Below, piece by piece: positions 1-10,184 of a DNA stretch of 43,291 bases. The notes beneath the pieces were generated by a model. It did no database searches, was not told where the DNA came from, and saw only the letters and a list, made by a program, of their open reading frames with translations. Both the position numbers and the translations under genes were made by a program. The DNA lies in the NCBI GenBank assembly GCA_015852425.1, contig JAAAIG010000230.1:3037-46327 (forward strand), read 5' to 3'. The stretch is from Gryganskiella cystojenkinii. Lineage: Eukaryota > Mortierellomycota > Mortierellomycetes > Mortierellales > Mortierellaceae. How positions within the stretch are numbered: position 1 is the stretch's first letter; every line of letters starts with the position of its first letter.

Positions 1-793
1 GTGGTCCAAAAAAAAAAAAGGCCGAACGCAAGGTGGTGCAGACAGAGCGCCTAACCACCACCCACAAAGCAAATAAATGTATTCGTGCGCGTGTACCCAT
101 CATCTGCAACACAGAAACCCTAATCGTAAAATACTCAAACAGTTCACATTAAAAACGAAGAATAAAGCTCCTGTTTCCACTCAAAATTATCCTCTCACAA
201 CCACATAACGAAACCATGTCCAAAGACAATTATTGGTCGAGACATGAAGCATCAGAAACAATTACAATACTTTGACGCAAAAAAAAGACGAGAAATTTTA
301 TCGAAAGAAATGCAACGAGGAGAGAGAAAATAATTAAGTAAAAAAAGCGGACGAAAGGAAGGAAAAAAAAGAGTGCATGCTAAAAACAAAGAGAGAAGAA
401 AAAGAGAAGATGGAGAAGAAAAAAAGAGAGGGGAATAAAAAGGGCAGAACGGCTTTGGAAGAAAACGTTGTGGCCAAATAGCTTGACAAAACGCTTTGGG
501 TCGATGAAGTGTTGGTCGGAAAGATTGTGTTGCAGCATAATTAAAAGAAAAAAGGCGCGGAAAGCAGGGAGAGGTCGGTTGTTGAGGGACAGAGCAAAAG
601 AAAGGGAAAGTATAACGAAAAAAGTGATAACTTTCGTCGAGCAGAAAGGAGGAGGGAGGTGGAAATGAAAGAGAGTAAAGGACGCGGCAAAGGAAAGGCA
701 GCAGTGCTAAAGCGTGAGTAAACGATGGGCAAGAACTCTGAAGAGACAATAATGCTTCATCATGAACGACGAGATGGAGGGAGGAGTCAAGAA
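1..793. other. Non-coding flank left of PKA
   Basis: I see no supportable gene here. The plus strand is strongly purine-rich from about 300 to 700, with many AAAGAGA-like runs, so the minus strand gives long Phe/Leu/Ser/Pro-rich open frames that are compositional artefacts. An AATAAA-like stretch near 70-76 on the plus strand could be the end of a gene lying to the left. The segment lies downstream of the open frame that follows the PKA stop and may hold the PKA 3' UTR. Confidence 0.6.
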
Positions 794-1345
794 CTATGAT
801 ATCTCCATAGGGCTGCTGGAAGAGGAGTCCTGTTCCATGGCTTCGTTCCATTCGCGCCTAATTCGCTTTGAATCCGGGCCATGGAGGGACGTCGACAAGA
901 CCTCAGAGTCCCTCATCGTCAGGGACCCATCGCTGCTCGGCCCTGCGCTGGCGGATCCTTCGAATCCACTGAATTCGTCCGGTTCCTCAGTGTCCATACG
1001 TAGTCTCTTGCTGAACTTCCTCTCAAACGAGAGAGGAGAAGGGACTTGACCTGGAACTGGATAAGCCTGTGAATGCTGCTGCTGGGGAAGGTATTGTTGT
1101 TGTAGGCAATCCTTCTGCTGCAGCTGTTGTTGTTGTGATTGTAGATGATATTGGGGAGACGGTTGTTCATGCTCTTGAAAACTTTGCTGCTGATATGAAA
1201 GGTTGTTGTGTAGAGGTTGGTGGTTTTGCTGTTGATTTTGCTCTAGAAATGTAGTAGGCCATGAAAGCGGTAATGGTGGCCTGGAATGGATCTGGTCTTC
1301 TTTTTGGGGTATGCTGTTTTGGTGGCCAATCTTTCCGGCATCATA
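794..1345 (-). other. Stop-free in-frame extension after the PKA stop codon (readthrough candidate)
   Basis: Reading the minus strand in triplets in PKA phase, the PKA TGA (1346-1348) is followed by 183 sense codons before a TAG at 794-796. The conceptual peptide is Gln-rich at first, including LQSQQQQLQQK and LQQQYLPQQQ. It then becomes acidic/Ser-rich, with FERKFSKRLRMDTEEPDEF, and ends with a basic KRIRREW patch followed by MEQDSSSSSPMEIS. The first in-frame ATG is at 995-997, which would give only 67 residues. It could be a C-terminal extension made by stop readthrough, an alternatively spliced PKA 3' end, a recently separated C-terminal region, or chance. The amino-acid composition looks coding, and the Gln-rich style matches other proteins in the window. 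No recognised domain is visible. Confidence 0.45.
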
Positions 1346-4300
1346 TCAAAAGTTCATGAACAAGGATCGGTAGGGGTCGCCTTGGCTTGCGTCGTCATCA
1401 GTTACCTCTGGGTACTTTTCAAAATTACCAGTGTCGCCTGGGTGCACATATGGCGGTACTATTGGCGCCGTTACCGTCTTGTCCAGCAAACCTTGCCAAT
1501 CCACTCCTCTGAACCATTTATGATTCTTGATATCATCGGATCCGTCCTGAAAATAGAAACAACACAAAGGCATGAGCAACGAGACTCTTTTTCTTCCTTT
1601 TCCTTTCCCCTATCGCTTTCGTAAACGGGATCATCGGTATTCGTTTGCTTCCCGATCACAGTAGAGAATCAATTACCTTCAAGTTGCCCAATCGCTTTGT
1701 CCGGTCGGCTGTTAATAACTTCTTGATCAGGTCCTTTGCGTGAGGATCGAAATGTGGTGGGAAGTAGATACGGCCAGCGAGAATCTTTTCGTAGATACCG
1801 AATGGATTGTCGTCAAAGAAAGGTGGATATCCTGCGAGCATCTCAAAGATCAGGATGCCCAATGCCCACCAGTCCACCGCCTTCCCGTGTCCTTTGGATT
1901 GGATAATCTCGGGTGCTAGGTATTCTGGCGTACCACACAGCGTCCATGTTCTATTAGTCAAAAAAAATGACATACGGGTGAATAGGCGCTCGAACCACCC
2001 GGTTGAATAACCATGACCCTTTTTTCCTGGTCAATGAAATCATCCACTTTACCTGTCTTCGACTCTCTTTGCAAATCCGAAATCCGTAATTTTGACATGT
2101 CCTGATGAATCCAGAAGTAAGTTCTCAGGTTTGAGATCGCGATAAATAATATCCCGTGAATGAAGATATTCGATGGCGAGAACAATCTCTGCTGCGTAGA
2201 ATCGTGTCATATCGTTCGTAAACCGGCCTGCTTTCCTGAGATGCGAGAACAGTTCCCCCCCAATGACATACTCCAGTAGCATATAAAGATTGCGCTCATC
2301 TTGGAATGTGGTGAATCTGGTTAAACCGAGTCAAAACGCAAAAAAAAAAAAGTACAAGAGAAAATACTGTTAGCAAAATTTCTCGTTTCTTGGGTTAGAT
2401 GCTTGATTTCGGAAGATGGTGACCGAGTTGCTTCTGTTGTTATCGTTGTTGTGGTTCTTACAGGTTGACAATAAATGGGAAGTGGACTTGCGACAGGATC
2501 TGCTTTTCGGAATTGATGTGTTCAACCTGTTTCAGCCGTACGACCTCGGTCTTCTTGAGCACCTTCATGGCATAGTAAGAGTGGTCATGACGGAATTTCG
2601 TCAGGTAGACCCGCCCAAAAGTTCCCGTTCCTAATGGTCAGACATAGAAAAGTATTGTGTTAGTTTGTATGACGCTGCATTCATATGATCCATTCCTTCT
2701 CTAGCCTGTTTTTAGTTGATGACTGTTGGCTTCTACACCCTCCTCTAACCCATCCCTGTCCTTGGGCATTTTATATCTCTCCTTCCTTCATCTCCCTTCC
2801 TTCCCCCACCCCTTCTCCTTCTATCTTGCTTGCGAACTCCGTGGTCCCCTTTCTTTGAAACGATGATGCCTCTCTGGGATAAATACAAAAAAATAGATGG
2901 GATTGTTGTTGCACTCTCTGGTTTGCTGTACTATTGTTGTTGGTGGCAGGTTGCACCGAATGCATATTAAGGCAAGGGCGTGTGGTGGTACCATGGGACG
3001 ATCTTTCTCCAAATCTCTTTTTTTTCTCCAGTGACGACCCGTCCGCAAGCGGATTTTCTTCCCGCGAATGGACACATCGTCACCAGCGAGCGGACTTTTG
3101 GTACTTTTTTTTTTCCAGGGTCGGAGGAACAAGAGAGGAGGAAAAATGGAGGGAGAGAGGGATGCCCGCATTTTCTTTCCTTTTGTGCCCAATCCATGGA
3201 CGCGTGAACAAACAACAAAAAGGAAAGAAAGAAGAAGATCTGATGATCTGATGGACCTTGACTGATTTTGTTGGTGCTCTCACTCTCGACCATGACAGCG
3301 TCAAGGTCATGTTCCTCGGGCGCACAATCCTGTTCGATTTGATGTACCAGCTGCTGTTGTTGTTGTTTGCTGACGGTGCTGCTTCTGCAAGCCATATAGT
3401 TGTTTGTTCAGCGCAAAAAAAAGAGCATCTCGTGGTCGATACTGTCCAGGGCCAGTTTTTTGAAGAATTCAGAGGTGTGCTCTTCATCAACATAATGGCT
3501 CACTGCTCTTGAACCATGGCTCTCTCTTTCGCCTGGCTCAACTCTTACTCCTACGTATGTACCTTCTCTCTCTCTTTTTACACTCTCTCGCTTTTTTTGT
3601 GCTCTCCGTCACTATGTTCTCAACAAAAAGAAACATAAAACACATCCACTAGACACTAGCCACTAGCACAGAAAACCATTCACCCTACCCCGATACTCTT
3701 TCCGACAATTATGGCGCTTGTTTTTCTTTTTTTCCTCTCGATTGTTTCTCTTTCGTCAACAACAACCCTGCTTATCCTCTGTGAACCAGAGCATTATGAG
3801 ATGTGGCTGCAGCATATCTCATCATCATCCTTGTCATCGTCTCCTCTTCCCCCCTGCCCCTCCTTGCTTTTCCCCTTCTCTCGCTATTTTTCATTCTTAA
3901 AAAAAAATGCCCAGAGTGTGGTCCGTCCATATTTTTTGGGTCCTTCGCCTCCCTCCCCTTCCTTTTTGATCCCTTCTTTCTCAATCGGCGCCTAGTGTTG
4001 TTGTGTTGTTGAGATAGATACGAGAGGAAGAAGGTGAATACATCCAGAAAAGGATGAAAAGGGAAAAGGCGCTTACCAAGTGTCTCCAAAAGTTCAAAGT
4101 CAGAGAGGCCGTATTGTGGTCGAGCATCGTAGCATGGACTCTGAACAGGGTAGATAAGCTGTCCTTGTGAGGTGTAATAGGGTTGTGTGCCGTCGTTGGG
4201 GGCGGGATCGTGAGGATGTGTGCTCGTCTGGGCTTGGTCCATCTGATGTTGATGCTGGAGCCTGTATTTTTCCTGTAGACGAAGTTGATGTTCCTGAAAC

Positions 4301-4389
4301 TGCTCGCTGCGCAAGGTGGCCTCATCCATCGGACTCGCGCTTGCCATGGCCATTCCGCCTGGCTCATAGTTGCCGTGTCCGTTGCTCAT
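1346..4389 (-). CDS. cAMP-dependent protein kinase catalytic subunit
   Basis: AGC-family Ser/Thr kinase that phosphorylates targets when cAMP releases the regulatory subunit. Five exons: 4389-4077, 2630-2462, 2316-2053, 1950-1677 and 1546-1346, giving 406 aa. All junctions are GT-AG and in phase. A Gln/His-rich N-terminal region of about 90 residues precedes the kinase. Visible motifs are the glycine loop GTGTFGRV (about 105-112), the ATP lysine in YAMKVLKK (K127), YRDLKPEN (D221), DFG (239-241), and the activation loop [10 protein letters not shown] (T252, equivalent to T197 of mammalian PKA). The C-terminus ends in the hydrophobic motif F-M-N-F, exactly as expected for PKA, so the TGA is the family's normal stop. 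Intron 1 is 1446 nt, far longer than any other intron here, and contains coding-like debris. The kinase call is secure; the first exon is joined by good splice sites and is well supported. Confidence 0.95.
3258..3560 (-). pseudogene. Frame-broken coding-like stretch inside PKA intron 1
   Basis: Three minus-strand frames in succession read like one protein. First comes an acidic/amphipathic segment containing [18 protein letters not shown] and DHEMLFF, which stops at 3408-3410. After an 8-base T run (complement of 3415-3422), a second frame reads [14 protein letters not shown]. At a CAA-type repeat a third frame continues [15 protein letters not shown] and then an acidic stretch, [15 protein letters not shown]. 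The breaks fall at a homopolymer and at a trinucleotide repeat, typical places for sequencing indels or decay. I do not recognise the protein. It could be a relic of an inserted gene, an unspliced alternative PKA exon with assembly errors, or chance. Confidence 0.3.
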
Positions 4390-4534
4390 GACTGACTGAT
4401 GGATAGTTGGATGGTTGGATTAGAAGAAAACAAAATATAAAAGAAGGAGAGAGGAAGAAAGGAAGGAAAAAAAACAAAAAACTCGTTGCTCTTTTTTTTT
4501 TTTTCTCCAGGTCTTGTTAAATATAATCTTTTTT

Positions 4535-4566
4535 GTTCGTTCGTTCGTTCGTTCGTTCGTTCGTTA
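4535..4566. repeat. GTTC tetranucleotide microsatellite
   Basis: About eight perfect copies of GTTC in tandem within the PKA upstream region. A tetranucleotide run in non-coding DNA is expected to vary in length between isolates. Confidence 0.95.
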
Positions 4567-4590
4567 TTCGCTGTTTGAGGCGGTAAACGG

Positions 4591-4615
4591 AAGAAGAAGA
4601 AGAAGAAGAAGAAGA
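4591..4615. repeat. AGA trinucleotide run
   Basis: About eight AGA/GAA units in tandem, within the purine-rich upstream region of the PKA gene. Confidence 0.9.
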
Positions 4616-4888
4616 AAAGAAGGAAGGAGGAGGGAGAGGAGAAGAGGAGAGTGAAGGAAAAGAAAGAAAGAGAGGATTGGATCGTGCAGTTGCGGTGCTG
4701 CCGTGGTGCGCGGTGTTTTGCTGGTTCAGAGGCGGAGAAGAGAAGGGGTGAGGAGGAGGGGTGGCAGCAGAAGCAGCAGAAGATGAGGGTATCAACAGAG
4801 GGGCCGTGCCTGTCTATCGAGGTATAAAAAAGAAGAATATCGGGATAAGAAATACGGACTGGAGATTGGATTGACGCACAGAGGAAAG

Positions 4889-4909
4889 GAGAGAGAGAGA
4901 GAGAGAGAG
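4889..4909. repeat. GA dinucleotide run
   Basis: About ten GA units, in the same purine-rich region upstream of PKA. Confidence 0.9.
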
Positions 4910-5768
4910 CGAGAGAAAGGATAGCGATGGGGGAAGAAGGAGGGGGGAAAGAAAAGGCAAGGGAAAAGGAAAAGGAAGGGGGGTGGGCGAGACAAAGGTG
5001 GGTGGTGATAGTTGGCGGTGGTGAAGGAAAAGGAGGGTCGAGGGTCGAGAGTCGAGTACGAGTTGAGAAAGGGATTATGACAGGTATAAAAAGAAGTGGC
5101 AAAGGGGGGTGGAAGAAAAGTTTTTTCTCTCTCTTTTCTCTTCACTGCTTTGTTGGTGCCATTGGCAGAAAGATTTGAATTGGGATTTCTTCGATGGAGG
5201 GACAAGGAAAGAAAGAAAAAAAATATGGAGAAATGGAGAAATGGAGTGCCAGTTGGTGTTGATTGTTCGCTGCCTGAGGACGGAGTGATATTTGCTGTTA
5301 ATATACCTTTGTTATGGGCGAGGACGGGAGGTTGTTTTGCACTGACAAGGTCGAGCGGGGGGATTGACAAAAGGAAAAAGAAGGAGCAGAGAATGCCCCC
5401 GTTTTGTGATGGGATGAGAACAAAGCACCGAATGATGATGATGGAGACGAGGGCATCAACGTTTTCTTATATAAAAATTATCCAGACAAAATATTATAAT
5501 ATTATTATTCAAGAGGTTCGCGGCATTTACCAGCATATCTGGGCTTTGATAAAAGGATAAATATTTATTCCAACAAGGACGCGACTCGACGCGCAACTCC
5601 CCATGCATAAGAATCATATCTCCATTCTTTTATTTCTTTCCCTTCCTGTTCCTCTTCCATTTGAGTCCGTTCGCTTTTGTCTCTTTATTTGCTTGATACC
5701 CCATCCTTCCTTCCTCTCTTTCTCCCGGTGCAAACCTACATCCTAACCTACAAAAAAAAAAAAAAAAA

Positions 5769-8165
5769 ATGCTCCCCTTCTATAACAATCATCGTCGCCA
5801 ACGCTCCAACAATGAACCCCCTGTTTCTGATCGCCTAGAGTCTTCTGGTTCGGGTTGGGCGCCTAACCCATGCACGTCTCCAACATGTTCTACAACCTCC
5901 TCGTCCCCCTCAATCTCTTCTTCTGTTTCTTCGCCTTCCCGCTTGGACATGGGTCTTCATCGTCGTAGAGGCTCTGGAGCATCTGATTCCAGTACACGCT
6001 CCCCTCAGAACCCACTCGTTTCTACAACAACAGCATCATCATCACCACTATCGAATTCGTTCCAGGGCACCACTTCTTCCACTGTAAAAACGACCGCAAC
6101 CTCTCCTAATTTCATATCAACACCCAACAACGGCCACCAACTAGAAAATGTTAATAACTGCTCCTGTACACGCTCTGATGCACCGTCAGAGTTGCAGCAT
6201 GTCAGGGTAATAAGGAACGCGTCCGGGATCGCTGTCACCTCTCCATTTTCCCCATCTCCCTGCTCCTCATGCAAGATCCACTCTTGCTCGTCTTCTCGAC
6301 GACACTCCAAGGGCGACCGGCACGACGAACGGCCTCCTTACGGAAATCAGGTCCAGGCCGCGCCCGGCGTACGGGTGTCAACGACAGTTGCGACAACACC
6401 TCCCCCTAAAAGGCAGCAGAGACTCCAATCGCTTGATCTCTTGCGAGGAATCAGCATTGTCCTCATGATCTTGGTCAATACTCAAGGCGCAGACCCTTTT
6501 GAACAATTGGCCCACAGCACCTGGTTCGGATACACCCTGGCGGATTGGGTCTTTCCTAATTTCATTTTTATGGTCGGGGTCGCAGTGGCGCTCGTCTTTA
6601 ACCCAAAACGACTGAGCGTCCTCTCCTCCGTCAATAACAGTACAGGTCCCTGGCACCAGCGCCACCGAAAGCGTTTGCTAGCCAGTGGTAAGATCTTGAA
6701 GAGATCGCTCTACCTCTTCCTACTAGGGATCTCTCTAGCTTTACTCGAGTTGATCGGTCTGCCCAGGAATGGACTTTGGTTGCGTGTCCCCGGAGTCCTG
6801 CAACGGATCGCGCTTTGTTATCTCGTTCTCGCCCTCTCAGTTCTGTGGACAGATTCTAATCGGAGACCCCCTTCGACCTTGAAGGAAAGTGCGTTCAGGT
6901 CCTGGAAATTACCCCTGATCTGCACTGGACTTTGGTTTTTGATCATGTTTGCTGTCAAGTCCACAGCGACAGAGCCTATCGAGGAATGTCGTTATCCGGC
7001 CTCGGCCTATTCTTCCTCGGGCTTGGTCCAGTCTGGGAATGCGCCGTCTCGAGGTCAGCTCTCTCCACCATTGTGCACAGCACAAGCGTTTCTTGACACG
7101 GTCCTGTTTACGCTCGATCGAGATACCAACCATCCTATCGTGGATGCAGAAGGAACTGTCGGAAGCCTGATGGCGATTGTCAGTGGTTGGTTCGGATGGA
7201 TGCTAGGACGGATGCTTTTGGTACAGCAACAGTCATCCGCTGCAATGGTGAAGAATACTACGAGACTACGAGATTTTGAACAGCGGCAACTTGAAGATTC
7301 AGTGGATAATGCTGCGCCAAATTGCCCGAGCAACCAATCCCGACTATGGAGCGGATGTTCCATGACCGCCAATAGCGAGACCACCAGGACAGATGTAATA
7401 CAAGTGTGGAGCGATCACCACACCAAGACAGATCCAACAATACCTTGTGCCTCGGAGCAACAACAACAACAGGCAATCGATGAGACTCGTGGCGGCTCTA
7501 CGTCCTCGACACAGACAGTGGAGTCCACGACGATGGGAGAGGCCATGAACAAGATCGATCACAGTCAGCGGCAGTTCATGCTCGCCCATATGACCGAGTG
7601 GCTCATGGCTGGTGTCAGTTTGACGCTTGCAGGGACAGTCCTAGATTGGGTACTGCCCATTTGCAAAGGTCTCTGGACTCCGAGCTTCGCGTTGTACTCT
7701 GCAGGCTTAAGCACCTTCGCCCTTTGTTCGCTGCTATACCTCTTTGACCTTCCGCCAGTCACAATTTACGAAAATATGGATCCAGGGTCGTCACCTGCCC
7801 GATGCGCGACATTGGCAACGACAAGAACATTCAACGTTCGTACGCGATGTTGCGTCCTTTGGTACTCTCTGGCCAAGACATTCAGAGTTCTAGGTCAAGG
7901 TTGTATCGACCTCGTGATATGTTACGGCCGCAACCCGACCTTGATCTTTATGCTCTCAGAGGCCTTAAAAATCATTCTCGAAAAGATTCCTGTCCATACA
8001 GACCAAGATTGGATCCAGAGCGTGTGGTCGTATTTGTTCTTCAAGAGCTTTATTCAGGTGATGCCCGCTCCTTGGGCCAGTCTTGTTTTCAGTCTCGTTT
8101 ATATCGTATTGTTTGCGCCTCTGATGTGGTTTCTCAACTCCAAGGTCATTTATCTTCGTGTTTAG
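5769..8165 (+). CDS. HGSNAT-like membrane acetyltransferase, paralog A
   Basis: Single-exon 798-aa multi-pass membrane protein of the heparan-alpha-glucosaminide N-acetyltransferase (DUF5009/DUF1624) family. Human HGSNAT transfers acetyl from cytosolic acetyl-CoA across the lysosomal membrane onto glucosamine. The N-terminal 210 residues are Ser/Pro-rich and probably disordered and cytosolic. The family core starts at RLQSLDLLRG (218-227). It is followed by AHSTWFGYTLADWVFPNF, whose His (about 249) corresponds to the catalytic His of HGSNAT. Several hydrophobic helices follow. A long hydrophilic loop with a Gln run lies at roughly 485-605. The start is the first ATG after a poly-A stretch. 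The acceptor substrate in a fungus is unknown, since heparan sulfate is not expected. Its paralog converges on it 112 bp downstream. Confidence 0.9.
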   Translation: MLPFYNNHRRQRSNNEPPVSDRLESSGSGWAPNPCTSPTCSTTSSSPSISSSVSSPSRLDMGLHRRRGSGASDSSTRSPQNPLVSTTTASSSPLSNSFQGTTSSTVKTTATSPNFISTPNNGHQLENVNNCSCTRSDAPSELQHVRVIRNASGIAVTSPFSPSPCSSCKIHSCSSSRRHSKGDRHDERPPYGNQVQAAPGVRVSTTVATTPPPKRQQRLQSLDLLRGISIVLMILVNTQGADPFEQLAHSTWFGYTLADWVFPNFIFMVGVAVALVFNPKRLSVLSSVNNSTGPWHQRHRKRLLASGKILKRSLYLFLLGISLALLELIGLPRNGLWLRVPGVLQRIALCYLVLALSVLWTDSNRRPPSTLKESAFRSWKLPLICTGLWFLIMFAVKSTATEPIEECRYPASAYSSSGLVQSGNAPSRGQLSPPLCTAQAFLDTVLFTLDRDTNHPIVDAEGTVGSLMAIVSGWFGWMLGRMLLVQQQSSAAMVKNTTRLRDFEQRQLEDSVDNAAPNCPSNQSRLWSGCSMTANSETTRTDVIQVWSDHHTKTDPTIPCASEQQQQQAIDETRGGSTSSTQTVESTTMGEAMNKIDHSQRQFMLAHMTEWLMAGVSLTLAGTVLDWVLPICKGLWTPSFALYSAGLSTFALCSLLYLFDLPPVTIYENMDPGSSPARCATLATTRTFNVRTRCCVLWYSLAKTFRVLGQGCIDLVICYGRNPTLIFMLSEALKIILEKIPVHTDQDWIQSVWSYLFFKSFIQVMPAPWASLVFSLVYIVLFAPLMWFLNSKVIYLRV

Positions 8166-8277
8166 TTAGCATAATACTCCGATAGTTACGAGTAAACAAG
8201 CAACAAATAACGACAAATAGCGTGTGATTCAAAAAAGTTGTTATTAGGAAAGGAATATATATTTTTTTTCTGCCTAG

Positions 8278-10184
8278 TTAGACCTTGAAATACCATTGCT
8301 TGTAATCCAAAAAGATAGCCACGAGGACGTGCAGCGCGGTAAATCCGAGCGAGAAGAAGAGAGAACCCCAACCACCGATATTCAACGATCCCCAGGTGTG
8401 GTTAAAAGCAGCCGTGCAAAGATCGACGGTCTCGCCTGTTGCATCAGTACCTGCAGGGATCAATGAACAGGTGCCTTGGACCAACTCGGAGCACATGTAC
8501 ATCAAAATCGCATTGCGACCCATACTTCCGAGGACCAAAATGATAAACTTGCGGAAGTAGTGGCGCAAAAAGTAATCGACCTTGTAGTACAGACCCAAGA
8601 GACCGGAGTACTGGCGATCGTCTTGACTTGCACCTTCGATGGCACTGGAATGAGGTCGATAGTGTCTTGATCGCTGACCTTGCGAGAGCGCGGCTTGATG
8701 CTCTGCATGTAGACCATCAAGGTGTTTGATTTTAGGGAGAGCATCAAACTTGTAAAAGAGGGCTGAGAGAACCGTTTGGGAGACACCTGCGGCAAGGACG
8801 GCATAAGTCGCTGTCCAGCTGGGCTTGGAGAGCGGGAGACCGAGGCTGAAGACCCAACCGGTAAACATCCAGAGAATTCCCCACCAGAACCATTGACCGA
8901 GGTGGTTCATAAAGACACGAACCAAGATCTCCTGTTCGAGAATGTCGTCCTTGAGATCATGATGCTCATCGTTGTTGTCGTTGGCGGTTGCTTCGCGATG
9001 AGCCTTAAATTCCGTCGTCAATTGCTTAACCTGTGCATTCAAAGACCGGACCGTGCATCCAATAAACCAACCTAGCCAGGTGTTCAAGATCGAGGTCAAG
9101 GTTGAAAGCGAGCCTTCAGGGTCAAAGTTCAAGTGGCGGTAAGTGTGCTTGGTGCCAAAGATCTTGAGATCAAAATAAGCCTGAGGACTGCACTCGGGAA
9201 CGTGAACCATTGCTCTTTCGGGACATCCATCAACCTGCACAGAGTAGGTACAAATCAACCAGACGACCAGACAGACGGCAGGTAACCAGTATGGCAAAGA
9301 GACTCTCAATAACCAAGGCCAGTGGTTGTCTTTAGAGTCGGCCCCGTCTTTCTTCCCGTCAACACTCTCTTGAACCGACGGCTTCGAGCCCATGATTGCT
9401 GGATCCGAGTGGTTGGAAGGAGAACGGCGGAGAAGGTAAGAGAAAGAAGTCGATTTCACAGGTTGAATACCCTTATACAGGACCAACAGGTGCATGTAGG
9501 CTACGACCCCGTAACATAATCCGATACGTTGTAGGACACCAGGCCATCGGAACTGGTCAGCCCCGACATGGAGCTGCACCAGACCATAGAGATTCAGGAT
9601 ATAACCCAGACACATGATAATCAGGGATCTCTTGAGGATCTTGAAGGCGTGACTCTTGTACACCTTGTGAATAGTGTGGCGGTTGTAGCCTGGATCTGAG
9701 GATGAAGGGACACGAATAGCCAGGGGCAGAGCCACTCCGCTAATAAAGAGGAAACTAGGGAAGATCGTGTCTAAGAACACTTTTTTTTAGCAAAAGATAT
9801 GAAGGAAATACTTCTCGCGGCATAACAGTATTCTTGTGATATGGAGCTCTGCTTACCAGCGATGGTGAATCCAATCCAGTCTGGATGCTCCATTATGAAG
9901 AAAGCGCCATCCATTTGTGAGTTGCAGGTAATCATCAAGGCAATGGCGAGACCTCGAAGGAGGTCCAAAGAGAGAAGACGATTCGAGGACAACTTGAGAC
10001 GGTCGGCGAGTCGGGTCCGGACAGGGGTTGAGGAGACCACAGGGGTGTCGGAGATAGAAGGGTGATCTTTCATGGAGGGAAACTCTGACTCTTGGTTCTG
10101 GAAGTGTGAGCGAGTGATGGTCGGGTCGTTGTTTTGTTGATGGTCCTTGACGACATTAACATCTTCCTGTTGTGGTTGCTCCAT
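8278..10184 (-). CDS. HGSNAT-like membrane acetyltransferase, paralog B
   Basis: Second member of the HGSNAT (DUF5009) family, tail to tail with paralog A. Two exons, 10184-9857 and 9770-8278, give 606 aa. The donor is GTAAGC. I chose the acceptor TTAG just before ACACG because it restores the family motif as GFTIADTIFPSFLF, aligning with GYTLADWVFPNF of paralog A. An upstream AG at 9780-9781 would insert three residues. The core starts LLSLDLLRG (about 70-78), and the candidate catalytic His is in MEHPDWIGF (about 100). Many hydrophobic segments follow, with a hydrophilic loop near residues 300-330 and another near 410-440. The N-terminal tail is much shorter than in A. Acetyl-CoA dependent acetylation at a vacuolar or lysosome-like membrane is inferred from the family. 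Confidence 0.9.

Larger units (their letters stand above)
4390..5768. promoter_or_regulatory. Divergent intergenic region between PKA and acetyltransferase A
   Basis: This 1.4-kb stretch separates two divergently transcribed genes. From about 4440 to 5250 the plus strand is dominated by purines, so the PKA leader and promoter strand is a long pyrimidine tract. It contains a GTTC microsatellite, an AGA run and a GA run (listed separately). TATA-like TATAAAA strings occur near 4824, 5086 and 5470, but none can be assigned with confidence. A run of about 19 A directly precedes the acetyltransferase ATG. The open frames here are low-complexity and not supported as genes. Confidence 0.5.

Noticed and set aside
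252..851. 199-codon minus-strand open frame
   Set aside because: Almost entirely Phe/Leu/Ser/Pro from a pyrimidine-rich strand, with no domain or splice partner; compositional artefact.
762..1254. Plus-strand open frames opposite the PKA extension
   Set aside because: They are the complement of Gln codons (Val/Leu/Ala-rich) and have no coding character.
4386..5370. Long minus-strand open frames upstream of PKA
   Set aside because: Low-complexity Ser/Pro/Phe from pyrimidine tracts and microsatellites; treated as promoter or leader.
9771..9779. Alternative acceptor adding three residues in acetyltransferase B
   Set aside because: Not chosen as primary because the downstream AG restores the exact family motif; kept only as a possible minor form.
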